Of a DNA stretch of 5,557 nt, positions 1 to 5,497 are shown piece by piece. The notes below the pieces were generated by a model. That model was given only the letters and a program-made list of their open reading frames with translations, searched no databases and was not told the DNA's origin. This DNA comes from Anaeromyxobacteraceae bacterium (GTDB lineage: Bacteria > Myxococcota > Myxococcia > Myxococcales > Anaeromyxobacteraceae): positions 1-5,557 of the forward strand of contig DAIEMM010000436.1 in NCBI GenBank assembly GCA_027349605.1. Direction: 5' to 3'. Every line of letters begins with the position of its first letter. The stretch's first letter is position 1. The position numbers and the translations under genes were made by a program.

Positions 1-323
1 CGGTCCCGGTCCGGGCCGGAGAGGCCGGGGCGCTCGTCCTCCGACCAGCGCGCCGAGCGGATGCCGGGCTTCCCCCAGAGTGCGTCGATGCAGAGCCCCG
101 AGTCGTCGGCCAGGGCGTGCATCCCGGCGGCGCGGGCGTACTCCGACGCCTTCTTGGCGGCGTTCTCCGCGAAGGTGGAGCGATCCTCCTCCACCTCGGG
201 GAGCTCCCGTCCCCGCTCCCGGGCCAGGTCGTCGAGGGAGACGACGCGGACGTCGAGGCCGGTGACGAGCCGGCGCAGCTCCCGGAGCTTGCCCGGGTTG
301 CGGGTGGCGAAGAGCAGGTTCAC
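1..323 (-). CDS. rdgB: RdgB/HAM1-family XTP/dITP pyrophosphatase, 5' part only
   Basis: This gene encodes the N-terminal 107 residues of a non-canonical purine NTP pyrophosphatase. The family hydrolyses ITP, dITP and XTP to the monophosphate plus pyrophosphate, keeping deaminated purines out of DNA and RNA; it is cytoplasmic and Mg-dependent. The reading starts at a GTG and opens with LLFATRNPGKLREL, the substrate-binding N-terminus of the family. It continues with STFAENAAKKASEYARAAG (around residues 49-67) and ALADDSGLCIDALWGKPGIRSARW (around 70-93), where the DDSGL acidic residues bind metal. The frame is still open at the window edge, so about half of a usual ~200-residue protein is missing. 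The GTG start overlaps the rph TGA as GTGA, so translation is probably coupled. The rph-rdgB neighbourship is common in bacteria. Identification is secure; only the C-terminus is unseen. Confidence 0.94.
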   Translation of the reverse strand, partial: MNLLFATRNPGKLRELRRLVTGLDVRVVSLDDLARERGRELPEVEEDRSTFAENAAKKASEYARAAGMHALADDSGLCIDALWGKPGIRSARWSEDERPGLSGPDRD

Positions 324-1054
324 GGAGCGAGGAGGGAGGGCTCCTGGAGCGCGCGCTCCTGGAGGGCCTTGAGGTCGGAGATGCCGGCCAGCGCGGCGTC
401 GAGCATGGCGTCGAGGTGGGACCGGCCGAAGGCCTTGCCCTCGGCGGTTCCCTGCACCTCCACCAGGTCGAGGTCGCCGGTGGCCACCACGTTCATGTCC
501 ACCTCGGCGGTGGAGTCCTCCTCGTACTCGAGGTCGAGGCGGACCTCCCCGTCCACCACCCCCACGCTGACCGCGGCCACGTGGCGGCGGATGGGGGCGC
601 CCTTCACCACGCCGGCCTTCTGCAGCTTCTTCACCGCCAGCGCCAGCGCCACGAAGCCGCCGGTGATGGCCGCGGTGCGGGTGCCCCCGTCGGCCTGGAT
701 CACGTCGCAGTCGATGGTGAGGGTGCGGGGGCCCAGGGCCGAGAGGTCGATGGAGGCGCGCAGGGCCCGGCCGATGAGCCGCTGGATCTCTAGCGTCCGG
801 CCGCCCTGCTTGCCGCGCGCCGCCTCGCGGGCCATGCGCTCGTTGGTGGAGCGGGGCAGCATGCCGTACTCGGCGGTGACCCAGCCGGCCCCGGTGCCCA
901 TCACGTGGGGCGGGACCCGGTTCTCCAGGCTGGCGGTGCAGAGCACGTGGGTGTCGCCGAAGCGCGCCAGGCAGGAGCCCTCGGCGTGCTTCGAGACGTT
1001 CACTTCGAGAGAAATGGGCCGGAGCTGGCCGGCCTGCCTTCCGTGGGCGCGCAT
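320..1054 (-). CDS. rph: Ribonuclease PH
   Basis: RNase PH is a phosphate-dependent 3'-to-5' exoribonuclease that trims the 3' trailer of tRNA precursors; the family works as a hexameric ring in the cytoplasm. The 244-residue product matches the usual length (about 238-245). It begins MRAHGRQAGQLRP and carries KHAEGSCLARFGDTHVLCTAS (22-42), GWVTAEYGMLPRST (58-71) and AREAARGKQGGRTLEIQRLIGR (75-96), with phosphate-binding Arg86. It also has CDVIQADGGTRTAAITG (116-132) and LDLEYEEDSTAEVDMNVV (173-190), whose Asp180 and Asp186 are the expected metal-site acids. The start at 1054 is fixed by family alignment, although its ribosome-binding site is poor: the nearest GAGG (1074-1071) is 16 bases away and sits closer to two out-of-frame ATGs. 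It lies 27 bases after the amidase and overlaps rdgB by 4 bases. Confidence 0.97.
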   Translation of the reverse strand: MRAHGRQAGQLRPISLEVNVSKHAEGSCLARFGDTHVLCTASLENRVPPHVMGTGAGWVTAEYGMLPRSTNERMAREAARGKQGGRTLEIQRLIGRALRASIDLSALGPRTLTIDCDVIQADGGTRTAAITGGFVALALAVKKLQKAGVVKGAPIRRHVAAVSVGVVDGEVRLDLEYEEDSTAEVDMNVVATGDLDLVEVQGTAEGKAFGRSHLDAMLDAALAGISDLKALQERALQEPSLLAP

Positions 1055-1081
1055 GGGGCGCGCATCATAACCTCGGCGGCG

Positions 1082-1933
1082 CTACCGCGCAGCCGCGGTG
1101 GGAGCGGCCGGGGACGAGACGGGTCCTGCGGCGGGTCCGGCGGCGGGTCCTGCGGCGGGTCCGGCTGCGGTGCCGGCCGCGGTACCCTCGGCGGTGCGCC
1201 AGGCGGCGATCCCCGCGGCGATGGCCCTGGCGATGGCCTCCTGCCGCGCCGGCCGGGCCAGCTCCTTCCCCTCGACCGGGTCGGAGACGAAGCCCAGCTC
1301 GAGCAGCACCGCCGCCATGCGCGCGCCGGCCAGCACGTGGAAGGGGGCCTGCTTCACGCCCCGGTCGGGCGCCCGCGTGGCCCGCACCAGCGCCCCGTGG
1401 AGGGCGTAGGCGAGGCGGGAGCTCTCGGCCAGGTTGGCCTGGTCCTCCAGGTCGTCGAGGATGCCGCCCACCGTGTCGGAGGGGTCGGTGGTGCGGAACC
1501 GGTCGGCGTTCTCGCGCGCCGCCACGGCGCTGGCCGAGGCGTCGGTGGCGTCGGCGGAGAGGAAGTAGGTCTCGATGCCGCGGGCCTTCGTCCCGGGGCC
1601 GCCCGGCGCCGAGTTGAGGTGGAGGGAGACGAACAGGTCGGCCTCCTCGTCGTTGGCGATGGCGGCGCGGCGCGGCAGCTCCACCGTCTCGTCCCCTCCC
1701 CGCGTGAGCACCACGCGGGCTCCCTGCCTCTCCAGCCGCTTCTTCACCTGCCGCGCGATCTGCAGGGTGATGTCCTTCTCGCGGCGGCCCTCAACCGAGA
1801 GTGCGCCGTCCTTCTCGCCGCCGTGGCCGGGGTCGAGGACGACGACGTAGGCGGGCGGGCGGGAGGCCTTGGCCGGCGCCGGAGGGGAGGCGAGGAGGAT
1901 CGCGGCGGCGAGCGCGGTGGCGAGGGCGGGCAT
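1082..1933 (-). CDS. Secreted N-acetylmuramoyl-L-alanine amidase (Amidase_3)
   Basis: This is a zinc peptidoglycan amidase of the AmiA/AmiC/CwlV type, which cleaves the bond between N-acetylmuramic acid and L-alanine, typically in the periplasm during septum splitting or wall turnover. The 283-residue product has a short hydrophobic N-terminus (residues 1-23, ending AKA) that looks like a signal peptide, though it lacks N-terminal positive charges. The catalytic domain follows: VVLDPGHGGEKDGA (31-44, zinc ligand His37), Glu52 in REKDI, FVSLHLNSA (101-109, zinc ligand His105) and VLLELGFVS (209-217, catalytic Glu212). There is no AMIN or other wall-binding domain. After about residue 248 it ends in an Ala/Gly/Pro tail encoded by a 12-base tandem repeat. 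The ATG shares one base with the selD stop (TGATG) and has no clear Shine-Dalgarno sequence, so coupled translation from selD is likely. The frame remains open far upstream, but alignment places the start here. Confidence 0.93.
   Translation of the reverse strand: MPALATALAAAILLASPPAPAKASRPPAYVVVLDPGHGGEKDGALSVEGRREKDITLQIARQVKKRLERQGARVVLTRGGDETVELPRRAAIANDEEADLFVSLHLNSAPGGPGTKARGIETYFLSADATDASASAVAARENADRFRTTDPSDTVGGILDDLEDQANLAESSRLAYALHGALVRATRAPDRGVKQAPFHVLAGARMAAVLLELGFVSDPVEGKELARPARQEAIARAIAAGIAAWRTAEGTAAGTAAGPAAGPAAGPAAGPVSSPAAPTAAAR
1121..1192 (-). repeat. Six degenerate 12-base tandem units in the amidase 3' end
   Basis: On the plus strand the stretch reads as consecutive 12-base units. 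The first four are GGGTCCTGCGGC, GGGTCCGGCGGC, GGGTCCTGCGGC and GGGTCCGGCTGC, followed by two more diverged units. The unit length is a multiple of three, so gain or loss of a copy keeps the amidase in frame. Translated on the minus strand the repeat gives alternating AAGP/AAGT tetrapeptides, a flexible low-complexity tail. The first and third copies are identical, which suggests recent slippage or unequal exchange. Confidence 0.85.
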
Positions 1934-2997
1934 CACGGGGAGTGACCCTGCGAAACTTCCAGGGCGGCGCCGTCCGGCGCGGCGCGCGCCTCGCCGACGT
2001 GGAAGGCCGGGACGCCCCGGTCGGCGAGCAGGCGCACCACGGCGGGGAATCGGTCGGGGTGGACCGCCGCGAGGAGGCCGCCGTTCGTCTGCGCGTCGGC
2101 GAGCACCGTGCGCAGCGGGAGCGGGACGCCCGCGTCGAAGCGGACGTGGGGCGCGACCCACTTGAGGTTGGCCTTGCTCCCCCCCGGCACGACGTCCTGC
2201 CCGGCGAGCCGCAAGGCCCCGGGCTGGACGGGCACCCGCGCGGCGTCGAGGTGCAGCACGACCCGGGAGCCCTCGGCCATGGCCCAGGCGTGGCCGAGGA
2301 GGCCGAAGCCGGTGACGTCGGTGAGCGCCGACACCGACCCGCTCGCCGCCAGGACCTCGCCGGCGGCCCGGTTCAGCTCGGCCATGACCGCGGTGACCCC
2401 GGCGATCTGCTCGGGCGTGGCCGTCCCGCGCTTGATGGCGGTGGTGAGGATCCCGGAGCCGAGCGGCTTCGTGAGGAGGAGCTGGTCGCCCGGACGGGCC
2501 CCGACGTTGCGCAGGATGCGGTCGGGGTGGACGAGTCCGGTGACGGCCATCCCGTACTTGGCCTCCGGGTCGACGATGCTGTGTCCGCCCAGGACCGGCG
2601 CGCCGGCGAGCGCTGCGGTCTCCGAGCCGCCGCGGAGGATCTCGGCCAGCACCTCCATGGGCAGGAGGTTCACCGGGAAGGCGACGAGGTTGAGCGCGAA
2701 GATGGGGCGGCCGCCCATGGCCCAGACGTCGGAGAAGGCGTTGGCCGCGGCGATGCGCCCGAACCAATAGGGGTCGTCCACCACCGGCGTGAAGAAGTCG
2801 ACGGTCTCGACGATGGCCTCGGTGGGCGAGAGTCGATACACGGCCGCGTCGTCGCGCGTCTCGTGACCGACGAGGGCGCGTGCGTCCTCCACCTTCGGTA
2901 GGTGGCGCAGGACCTGCGCCAGTTCCGCCGGGCGGATCTTGCAGGCTCAACCGGCGCCGTGCGACAGCGCGGTGAGCCGCGGGGGGCTCTCGCTCAT
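1933..2997 (-). CDS. selD: Selenide, water dikinase (SelD), selenocysteine-containing
   Basis: SelD uses ATP and selenide to make selenophosphate, the selenium donor for selenocysteine tRNA and for 2-selenouridine in tRNA. Read from the ATG at 2997, with TGA codon 17 as selenocysteine, the product has 354 residues, the normal family length. The N-terminus reads LTALSHGAGUACKI (8-21), so Sec17 falls on the position of E. coli Cys17 and Lys20 on the essential E. coli lysine. Further motifs are GHETRDDAAVY (44-54), VDFFTPVVDD (66-75), NAFSDVWAMGG (86-96), GGHSI (137-141) and TDVTGFGLLGH (226-236, with metal-binding Asp227). A reading that treats TGA as stop would start at a GTG near 2892 and lose the active-site loop. 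The AGGAG at 3005-3001 serves this ATG and overlaps the TPR stop codon; the amidase start overlaps the selD stop. Sec identity is inferred from alignment and the downstream hairpin, but a functional SelD is hard to explain otherwise. Confidence 0.95.
2903..2949 (-). promoter_or_regulatory. Candidate bacterial SECIS element of selD
   Basis: The in-frame TGA occupies 2949-2947. Downstream on the mRNA is a perfect 8-base-pair stem, TGGCGCAG (2921-2914) pairing with CTGCGCCA (2910-2903), closed by the three-base loop GUC (2913-2911). The apex GCAGGUC-CUGC closely resembles the GCAGGUCUGC apex that SelB recognises in E. coli fdhF mRNA. The loop starts 33 bases after the UGA, farther than in fdhF (about 18 bases to the GGUC) but, from memory, within the range allowed for bacterial SECIS elements. 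A smaller 5-base-pair stem, TCCGC/GCGGA (2936-2932 and 2928-2924), lies between the UGA and this hairpin and may stack below it. The role is inferred from structure and position. Confidence 0.66.
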
Positions 2998-3003
2998 CTT
3001 CTC

Positions 3004-3738
3004 CTAGCCTGGGGGCGCGGCCGGCGGCGCGCCGGATGGGTCGATGCCGGCGAACTTGAGGTAGAGCTCGGCACTGTGGTTGCCGGGGGAGACGCGCAGG
3101 ACCTCGTTCCACTGGTCGGCGGCGTCGACCTTCCGGCCGGCGGCGTAGAGGGAGAGGCCGAGGTTGAGACGTCCGGGGACGTAGGTGGGGTTCTGCCGGA
3201 CCACCTCCTCGTACTCGACGATGGCCTCGTCGCGGCGGCCGGAGTCGCGCAGCGCGGCGGCGAGCCGGGCGCGGATGTCGACGAAGGTCGGGCAGAGGGC
3301 GAGGGCGCGGCGGAGCTCGGCGATGGCCTCGGGGTAGAGGCCGCTGGAGATGTAGACCTCGCCGATGTCCGCGTACATGTTGGCGAGCTTGCCGCGGACG
3401 AAGTGGTCGAGCTGCCCGGGCGCGGCGCCGGCGGTGCTGAGCGCCTGCTGGTAGGCCTCCTGGGCTTCCTTGTAGCGGCCGGTGTCGTTGTAGGTGATGG
3501 CCAGGTTGAGCGCGGCGTCGGTGTAGGCCGGGTTGAGCCGGAGCGCCGCCTCGAAGGCCCGCTGCGCCTTCTGGTAATGCCCCTGGTCGTGGAAGCAGAC
3601 GCCCAGCATGTTGTAGACGTCGGCGAAGGTCGGGTTCCCCTCCACCACCTGGGTGAAATACTGCTCGGCGCGCGCGAACTCGCGCCGGACGTAGTGGAAG
3701 CGGCCGAGCGCCAGCTTCTCCTTGAGAATCTCGTCCAT
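3004..3738 (-). CDS. Cytoplasmic tetratricopeptide-repeat protein
   Basis: The 244-residue product is almost entirely TPR repeats, helical hairpins that usually form a protein-binding groove. Six units can be placed by the W/L-G-Y-A-F-A-P pattern: about residues 6-39, 40-73 (NMLGVCFHDQGHYQKAQRAF), 74-107 (NLAITYNDTGRYKEAQEAY), 118-152, 153-186 (LAAALRDSGRRDEAIVEYEE) and 187-220 (LNLGLSLYAAGRKVDAADQW). It ends in a short Ala/Pro-rich tail. There is no signal peptide, lipobox or membrane segment, so a cytoplasmic location is likely. A strong GGGGAGGA just before the ATG supports the start. It stops six bases before selD, whose ribosome-binding site includes its TAG, so the two are co-transcribed and probably coupled. 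I do not recognise a specific function; a role in selenium metabolism is suggested only by position. Confidence 0.9.
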   Translation of the reverse strand: MDEILKEKLALGRFHYVRREFARAEQYFTQVVEGNPTFADVYNMLGVCFHDQGHYQKAQRAFEAALRLNPAYTDAALNLAITYNDTGRYKEAQEAYQQALSTAGAAPGQLDHFVRGKLANMYADIGEVYISSGLYPEAIAELRRALALCPTFVDIRARLAAALRDSGRRDEAIVEYEEVVRQNPTYVPGRLNLGLSLYAAGRKVDAADQWNEVLRVSPGNHSAELYLKFAGIDPSGAPPAAPPG

Positions 3739-3806
3739 GTTCCTCCCCGTCGCCGGTGGGACCCGCCGCCGGCGGGGAGTCTACCATCGGGACCCGGGAG
3801 GGGCGA
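3739..3806 (-). promoter_or_regulatory. Leader of the TPR-selD operon, with a weak promoter candidate
   Basis: This stretch separates the tandem repeat from the TPR start codon. It ends in a strong Shine-Dalgarno sequence (GGAGG at 3746-3742). A possible minus-strand -10 hexamer TAGACT lies at 3783-3778, but the hexamer 17 bases upstream (TCGCCC) matches the -35 consensus poorly. A 12-base palindrome CCCGCCGGCGGG falls between them and the start codon. A promoter is expected here because the preceding group ends at a hairpin, but the sequence alone does not prove one. Confidence 0.25.
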
Positions 3807-3853
3807 CATGCGGCATGCGGTGCCGGCATGCGGTGCCCGGCATGCGGTGCCGG
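3807..3853. repeat. Tandem repeat CATGCGGTGCC(C)GG, three full copies plus a partial
   Basis: The plus strand carries a partial copy CATGCGG (3807-3813), then CATGCGGTGCCGG (3814-3826), CATGCGGTGCCCGG (3827-3840) and CATGCGGTGCCGG (3841-3853). Each junction also forms a small inverted repeat of the type CCGGCA-TGCGG-TGCCGG; this is perfect at 3837-3853, has one extra C at 3823-3840 and is one pair shorter at 3811-3825. The array lies between the hairpin that closes the upstream gene and the leader of the TPR gene. It could be a cluster of protein-binding sites, a string of small RNA hairpins or a slippage product; the sequence does not decide. Confidence 0.8.
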
Positions 3854-3858
3854 ACGTT

Positions 3859-3906
3859 CGCGGACCGCGAGACCGCGGCGGCCGCGCCGCGGTCCCGCGG
3901 TCCGCG
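3859..3906 (-). terminator. Long GC hairpin directly after the membrane-protein stop codon
   Basis: Two 22-base arms (3859-3880 and 3885-3906) are complementary except at one position and are separated by a four-base loop (3881-3884). The odd position (3870 opposite 3895) is A-C on the plus strand but U-G on a minus-strand RNA, so an RNA transcribed through the minus-strand genes would pair along all 22 positions. The hairpin begins on the base right after the TGA of the membrane-protein gene. There is no U-rich tail, so it may be a T-less terminator, a termination-assisting hairpin or a 3'-end stabiliser; the structure is certain, the role inferred. Confidence 0.6.
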
Positions 3907-4734
3907 TCAAAGCCCTGAGGTGAAGACCCAGCGCTCGCCTCGCCGCTCCAGCCGATAGCGCGCGCGGCGGTGCCGGACGTCGCCGCCTGGCTCCGCGATG
4001 TCGTAGTCCTCCCCCACCTCCGCCACGTCCCGCTCCACCCGGATCTGCCATCCCCTCACCCGCAGATCCGGGAGAGGCGACGCGAGTTCCCGGCGCAGCC
4101 GGTTCTCCAGGGCAGCCCGGTCGGTGGCCCCGTCCCTGTAGTCGTCGGCGGCCAGCGCGAGCACGGAGGCGGGTTCCCCACCCCGGACGCCGTCGAGGCG
4201 CCTGAAGAGGGTCCGCAGGACGGCCCGGAGGCGCGCGAACTGGTCGCCCTCGGCACACCAAAGGGCAATCTTGCAGGGCTTCATGTGAAACTGCTCGCGG
4301 CCGATGTACGAGACCGTGGCCGATTGGTCGCGCCACACCGCCTTCCCCTCGGCGTCGCGGACCGCCACCACGGTGGCGCGATTGCCCTCCACGTCCGGCA
4401 CCACGTCTTCGTAGCGAACCGGAACGAGTTCCAACGTCCCCCCCGCCTTCCACCCGTAGATGTCCTCCAGGTGGGCGCGCCCCTGCGCGGCGAGTGCCTG
4501 GCGCACCTGGGTCTCCGGGCTCCGAAGGGTCGATGCGGACCCGGCGTCCAGGAGGTCGGCGCGCCAGTACCAGGCTGCGGCAGCTGCGGCCGCTGCAGCC
4601 AGGAAGGGGACCAGGTACGGGGCGCCGGTGCGGAAGCGAAACCGTCGCCGCCGCCTCAGCTCCTTACCAGGGGGTCTTCCAGAGCTCGGGGTGTTCAGGC
4701 CGGGTTCGGAGGTCGACAAGGAGCTTCTCGGCAT
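3907..4734 (-). CDS. Unrecognised single-pass membrane protein, periplasmic C-domain
   Basis: I do not recognise this protein. In the longest reading (275 residues) a basic stretch KELRRRRRFRFR (24-35) precedes one membrane segment rich in alanine (about 38-57, ending WYW). The positive-inside rule then puts the remaining ~215 residues in the periplasm. That part has a pair of cysteines, KPCKIALWCAEGD (152-164). It ends with alternating basic and aromatic strands, RHRRARYRLERRGERWVFTSGL (254-275), which resembles the last strands of NTF2-like or ARC6-type domains; this is only an impression. The start is uncertain. The ATG at 4734 would overlap bamD by 71 bases and has no good ribosome-binding site; an in-frame TTG at 4719 is similar. 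After the bamD stop (TAAGGAG) no ATG, GTG or TTG is available before codon 77, which would remove the membrane segment. A CTG at 4659 directly abuts that GGAG. Confidence 0.75.
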   Translation of the reverse strand: MPRSSLSTSEPGLNTPSSGRPPGKELRRRRRFRFRTGAPYLVPFLAAAAAAAAAWYWRADLLDAGSASTLRSPETQVRQALAAQGRAHLEDIYGWKAGGTLELVPVRYEDVVPDVEGNRATVVAVRDAEGKAVWRDQSATVSYIGREQFHMKPCKIALWCAEGDQFARLRAVLRTLFRRLDGVRGGEPASVLALAADDYRDGATDRAALENRLRRELASPLPDLRVRGWQIRVERDVAEVGEDYDIAEPGGDVRHRRARYRLERRGERWVFTSGL

Positions 4735-5497
4735 TCCCGCGCTGCGCGCTCGTGGGGTACTTCACGATGAGCGTCTGGAGGGTCCTCTGGGCCTTGAAGC
4801 GCTCGGTGAGCTTCAGGTACATGTCGGCCAGCTGCCAGAGCGCCTCCGGCTCGCGCGCGCTGCCCGGGTAGTCCTGCATGAGCTTCTCCAGCCGGAAGGC
4901 CGCACCCTGCCACTTCTCGCGCTTCTTGTAGAACTCGAACGCGTACCAGTCGCGCTCGGCCAGGATGCCCCGGGCCTTGGCGAGCTTCTCCCTGGCATCC
5001 GGTGCGTACCGGGAGCCCGGGAACTTCTCGACGAACGAGGCCAGGCCGTCGGCGGCCTTGGCGATCTGGGCGAGGTCGCGCTCGTGCACCGGCGGGAAGA
5101 GGAAGAACTCCGTGGGCGCGTCGGCCCAGCGGGACATGGCGGCCCGGTATGCCGCGTAGTCGACCTGAGGGTTCGACGGGTGGATCTTCACGAAGCCCTG
5201 GTAGGCGTCGGCGGCCTCGATGAACTTGCCCTGCTCGTAGCGGAGGTCGGCGAGCCGCAGTTCCGCCAGGGCTCCGAACTTCGAATACGGGTACTTGGTG
5301 CGCACCCGCTCCAGGATCTTCTGGGCGTCGGGGAAGTCCCGGCTGTCGAGAGCGTCCACGCCGGCCGCGTACTCCTGCTCGGCCTGCGACTCGTACTTCA
5401 CCGCCGGCGCCTTCTTGGCGCAGGCGCCGAGAGCCAAGGCAGCGGCCGCGGCGATCGGCCAGATGCGGTTCCAGGGATGCATCGGGCCGGGGAACAT
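4664..5497 (-). CDS. bamD: Outer-membrane assembly lipoprotein BamD
   Basis: BamD is the essential TPR lipoprotein of the BAM complex, which folds beta-barrel proteins into the outer membrane and contacts BamA from the periplasmic side. The 277-residue product has a lipoprotein signal ending LALGAC, giving lipidated Cys26. The next residues, AKK, contain no Asp at +2, consistent with sorting to the outer membrane. TPR-like helices follow: about 36-72 (YAAGVDALDSRDFPDAQKIL, then RVRTKYPYS), 73-109 (LAELRLADLRYEQGKFIEAA) and later units to about 265. The section PQVDYAAYRAAMS after the second repeat matches a family hallmark (NIDYVMYMRGL in E. coli), and EKFPGSRYAPDA is also typical. The ATG at 5497 has GGAAGA eight bases upstream; the alternative Met6 (5482) has no such site. 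Another YfiO/ComL-like TPR lipoprotein is possible but less likely. Confidence 0.92.
   Translation of the reverse strand: MFPGPMHPWNRIWPIAAAAALALGACAKKAPAVKYESQAEQEYAAGVDALDSRDFPDAQKILERVRTKYPYSKFGALAELRLADLRYEQGKFIEAADAYQGFVKIHPSNPQVDYAAYRAAMSRWADAPTEFFLFPPVHERDLAQIAKAADGLASFVEKFPGSRYAPDAREKLAKARGILAERDWYAFEFYKKREKWQGAAFRLEKLMQDYPGSAREPEALWQLADMYLKLTERFKAQRTLQTLIVKYPTSAQRGNAEKLLVDLRTRPEHPELWKTPW

Noticed and set aside
1933..2892. selD as a 319-residue protein starting at the GTG near 2892
   Set aside because: It lacks the conserved N-terminal loop with the catalytic Cys/Sec and Lys20 and has no ribosome-binding site. The longer reading through TGA has a good site and full alignment.
1933..2997. 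selD as a pseudogene broken by a nonsense mutation
   Set aside because: The only interruption is a TGA exactly at the known Sec/Cys position, and all metal-binding and nucleotide-binding motifs are intact.
2994..3809. Minus-strand 271-codon frame over the TPR gene
   Set aside because: Its translation is almost all Ser, Pro, Thr and Arg, the typical off-frame reading of a high-GC gene; the TPR frame is clearly the coding one.
3807..3853. The tandem repeat as a CRISPR array
   Set aside because: The units are directly abutting, 13-14 bases long and lack spacers; no cas genes are present.
905..3918. Long plus-strand frames opposite rph, the amidase, selD and the TPR gene (905-1945, 1801-2901, 2902-3918)
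   Set aside because: They are complements of well-supported minus-strand genes, have low-complexity Gly/Arg/Ala composition and show no family motifs.
1082..4453. Minus-strand open frame of 1123 codons spanning several genes
   Set aside because: Only its last 283 codons (from 1933) are a recognisable amidase. The rest is the out-of-phase reading of selD, the TPR gene and the membrane-protein gene, rich in Arg, Gly and Pro, as expected when high GC removes stop codons.
3970..4770. Plus-strand 266-codon frame opposite the membrane-protein gene
   Set aside because: The minus-strand frame shows a coherent basic stretch, membrane segment and C-terminal domain; the plus frame has no recognisable feature and would run antisense into bamD.
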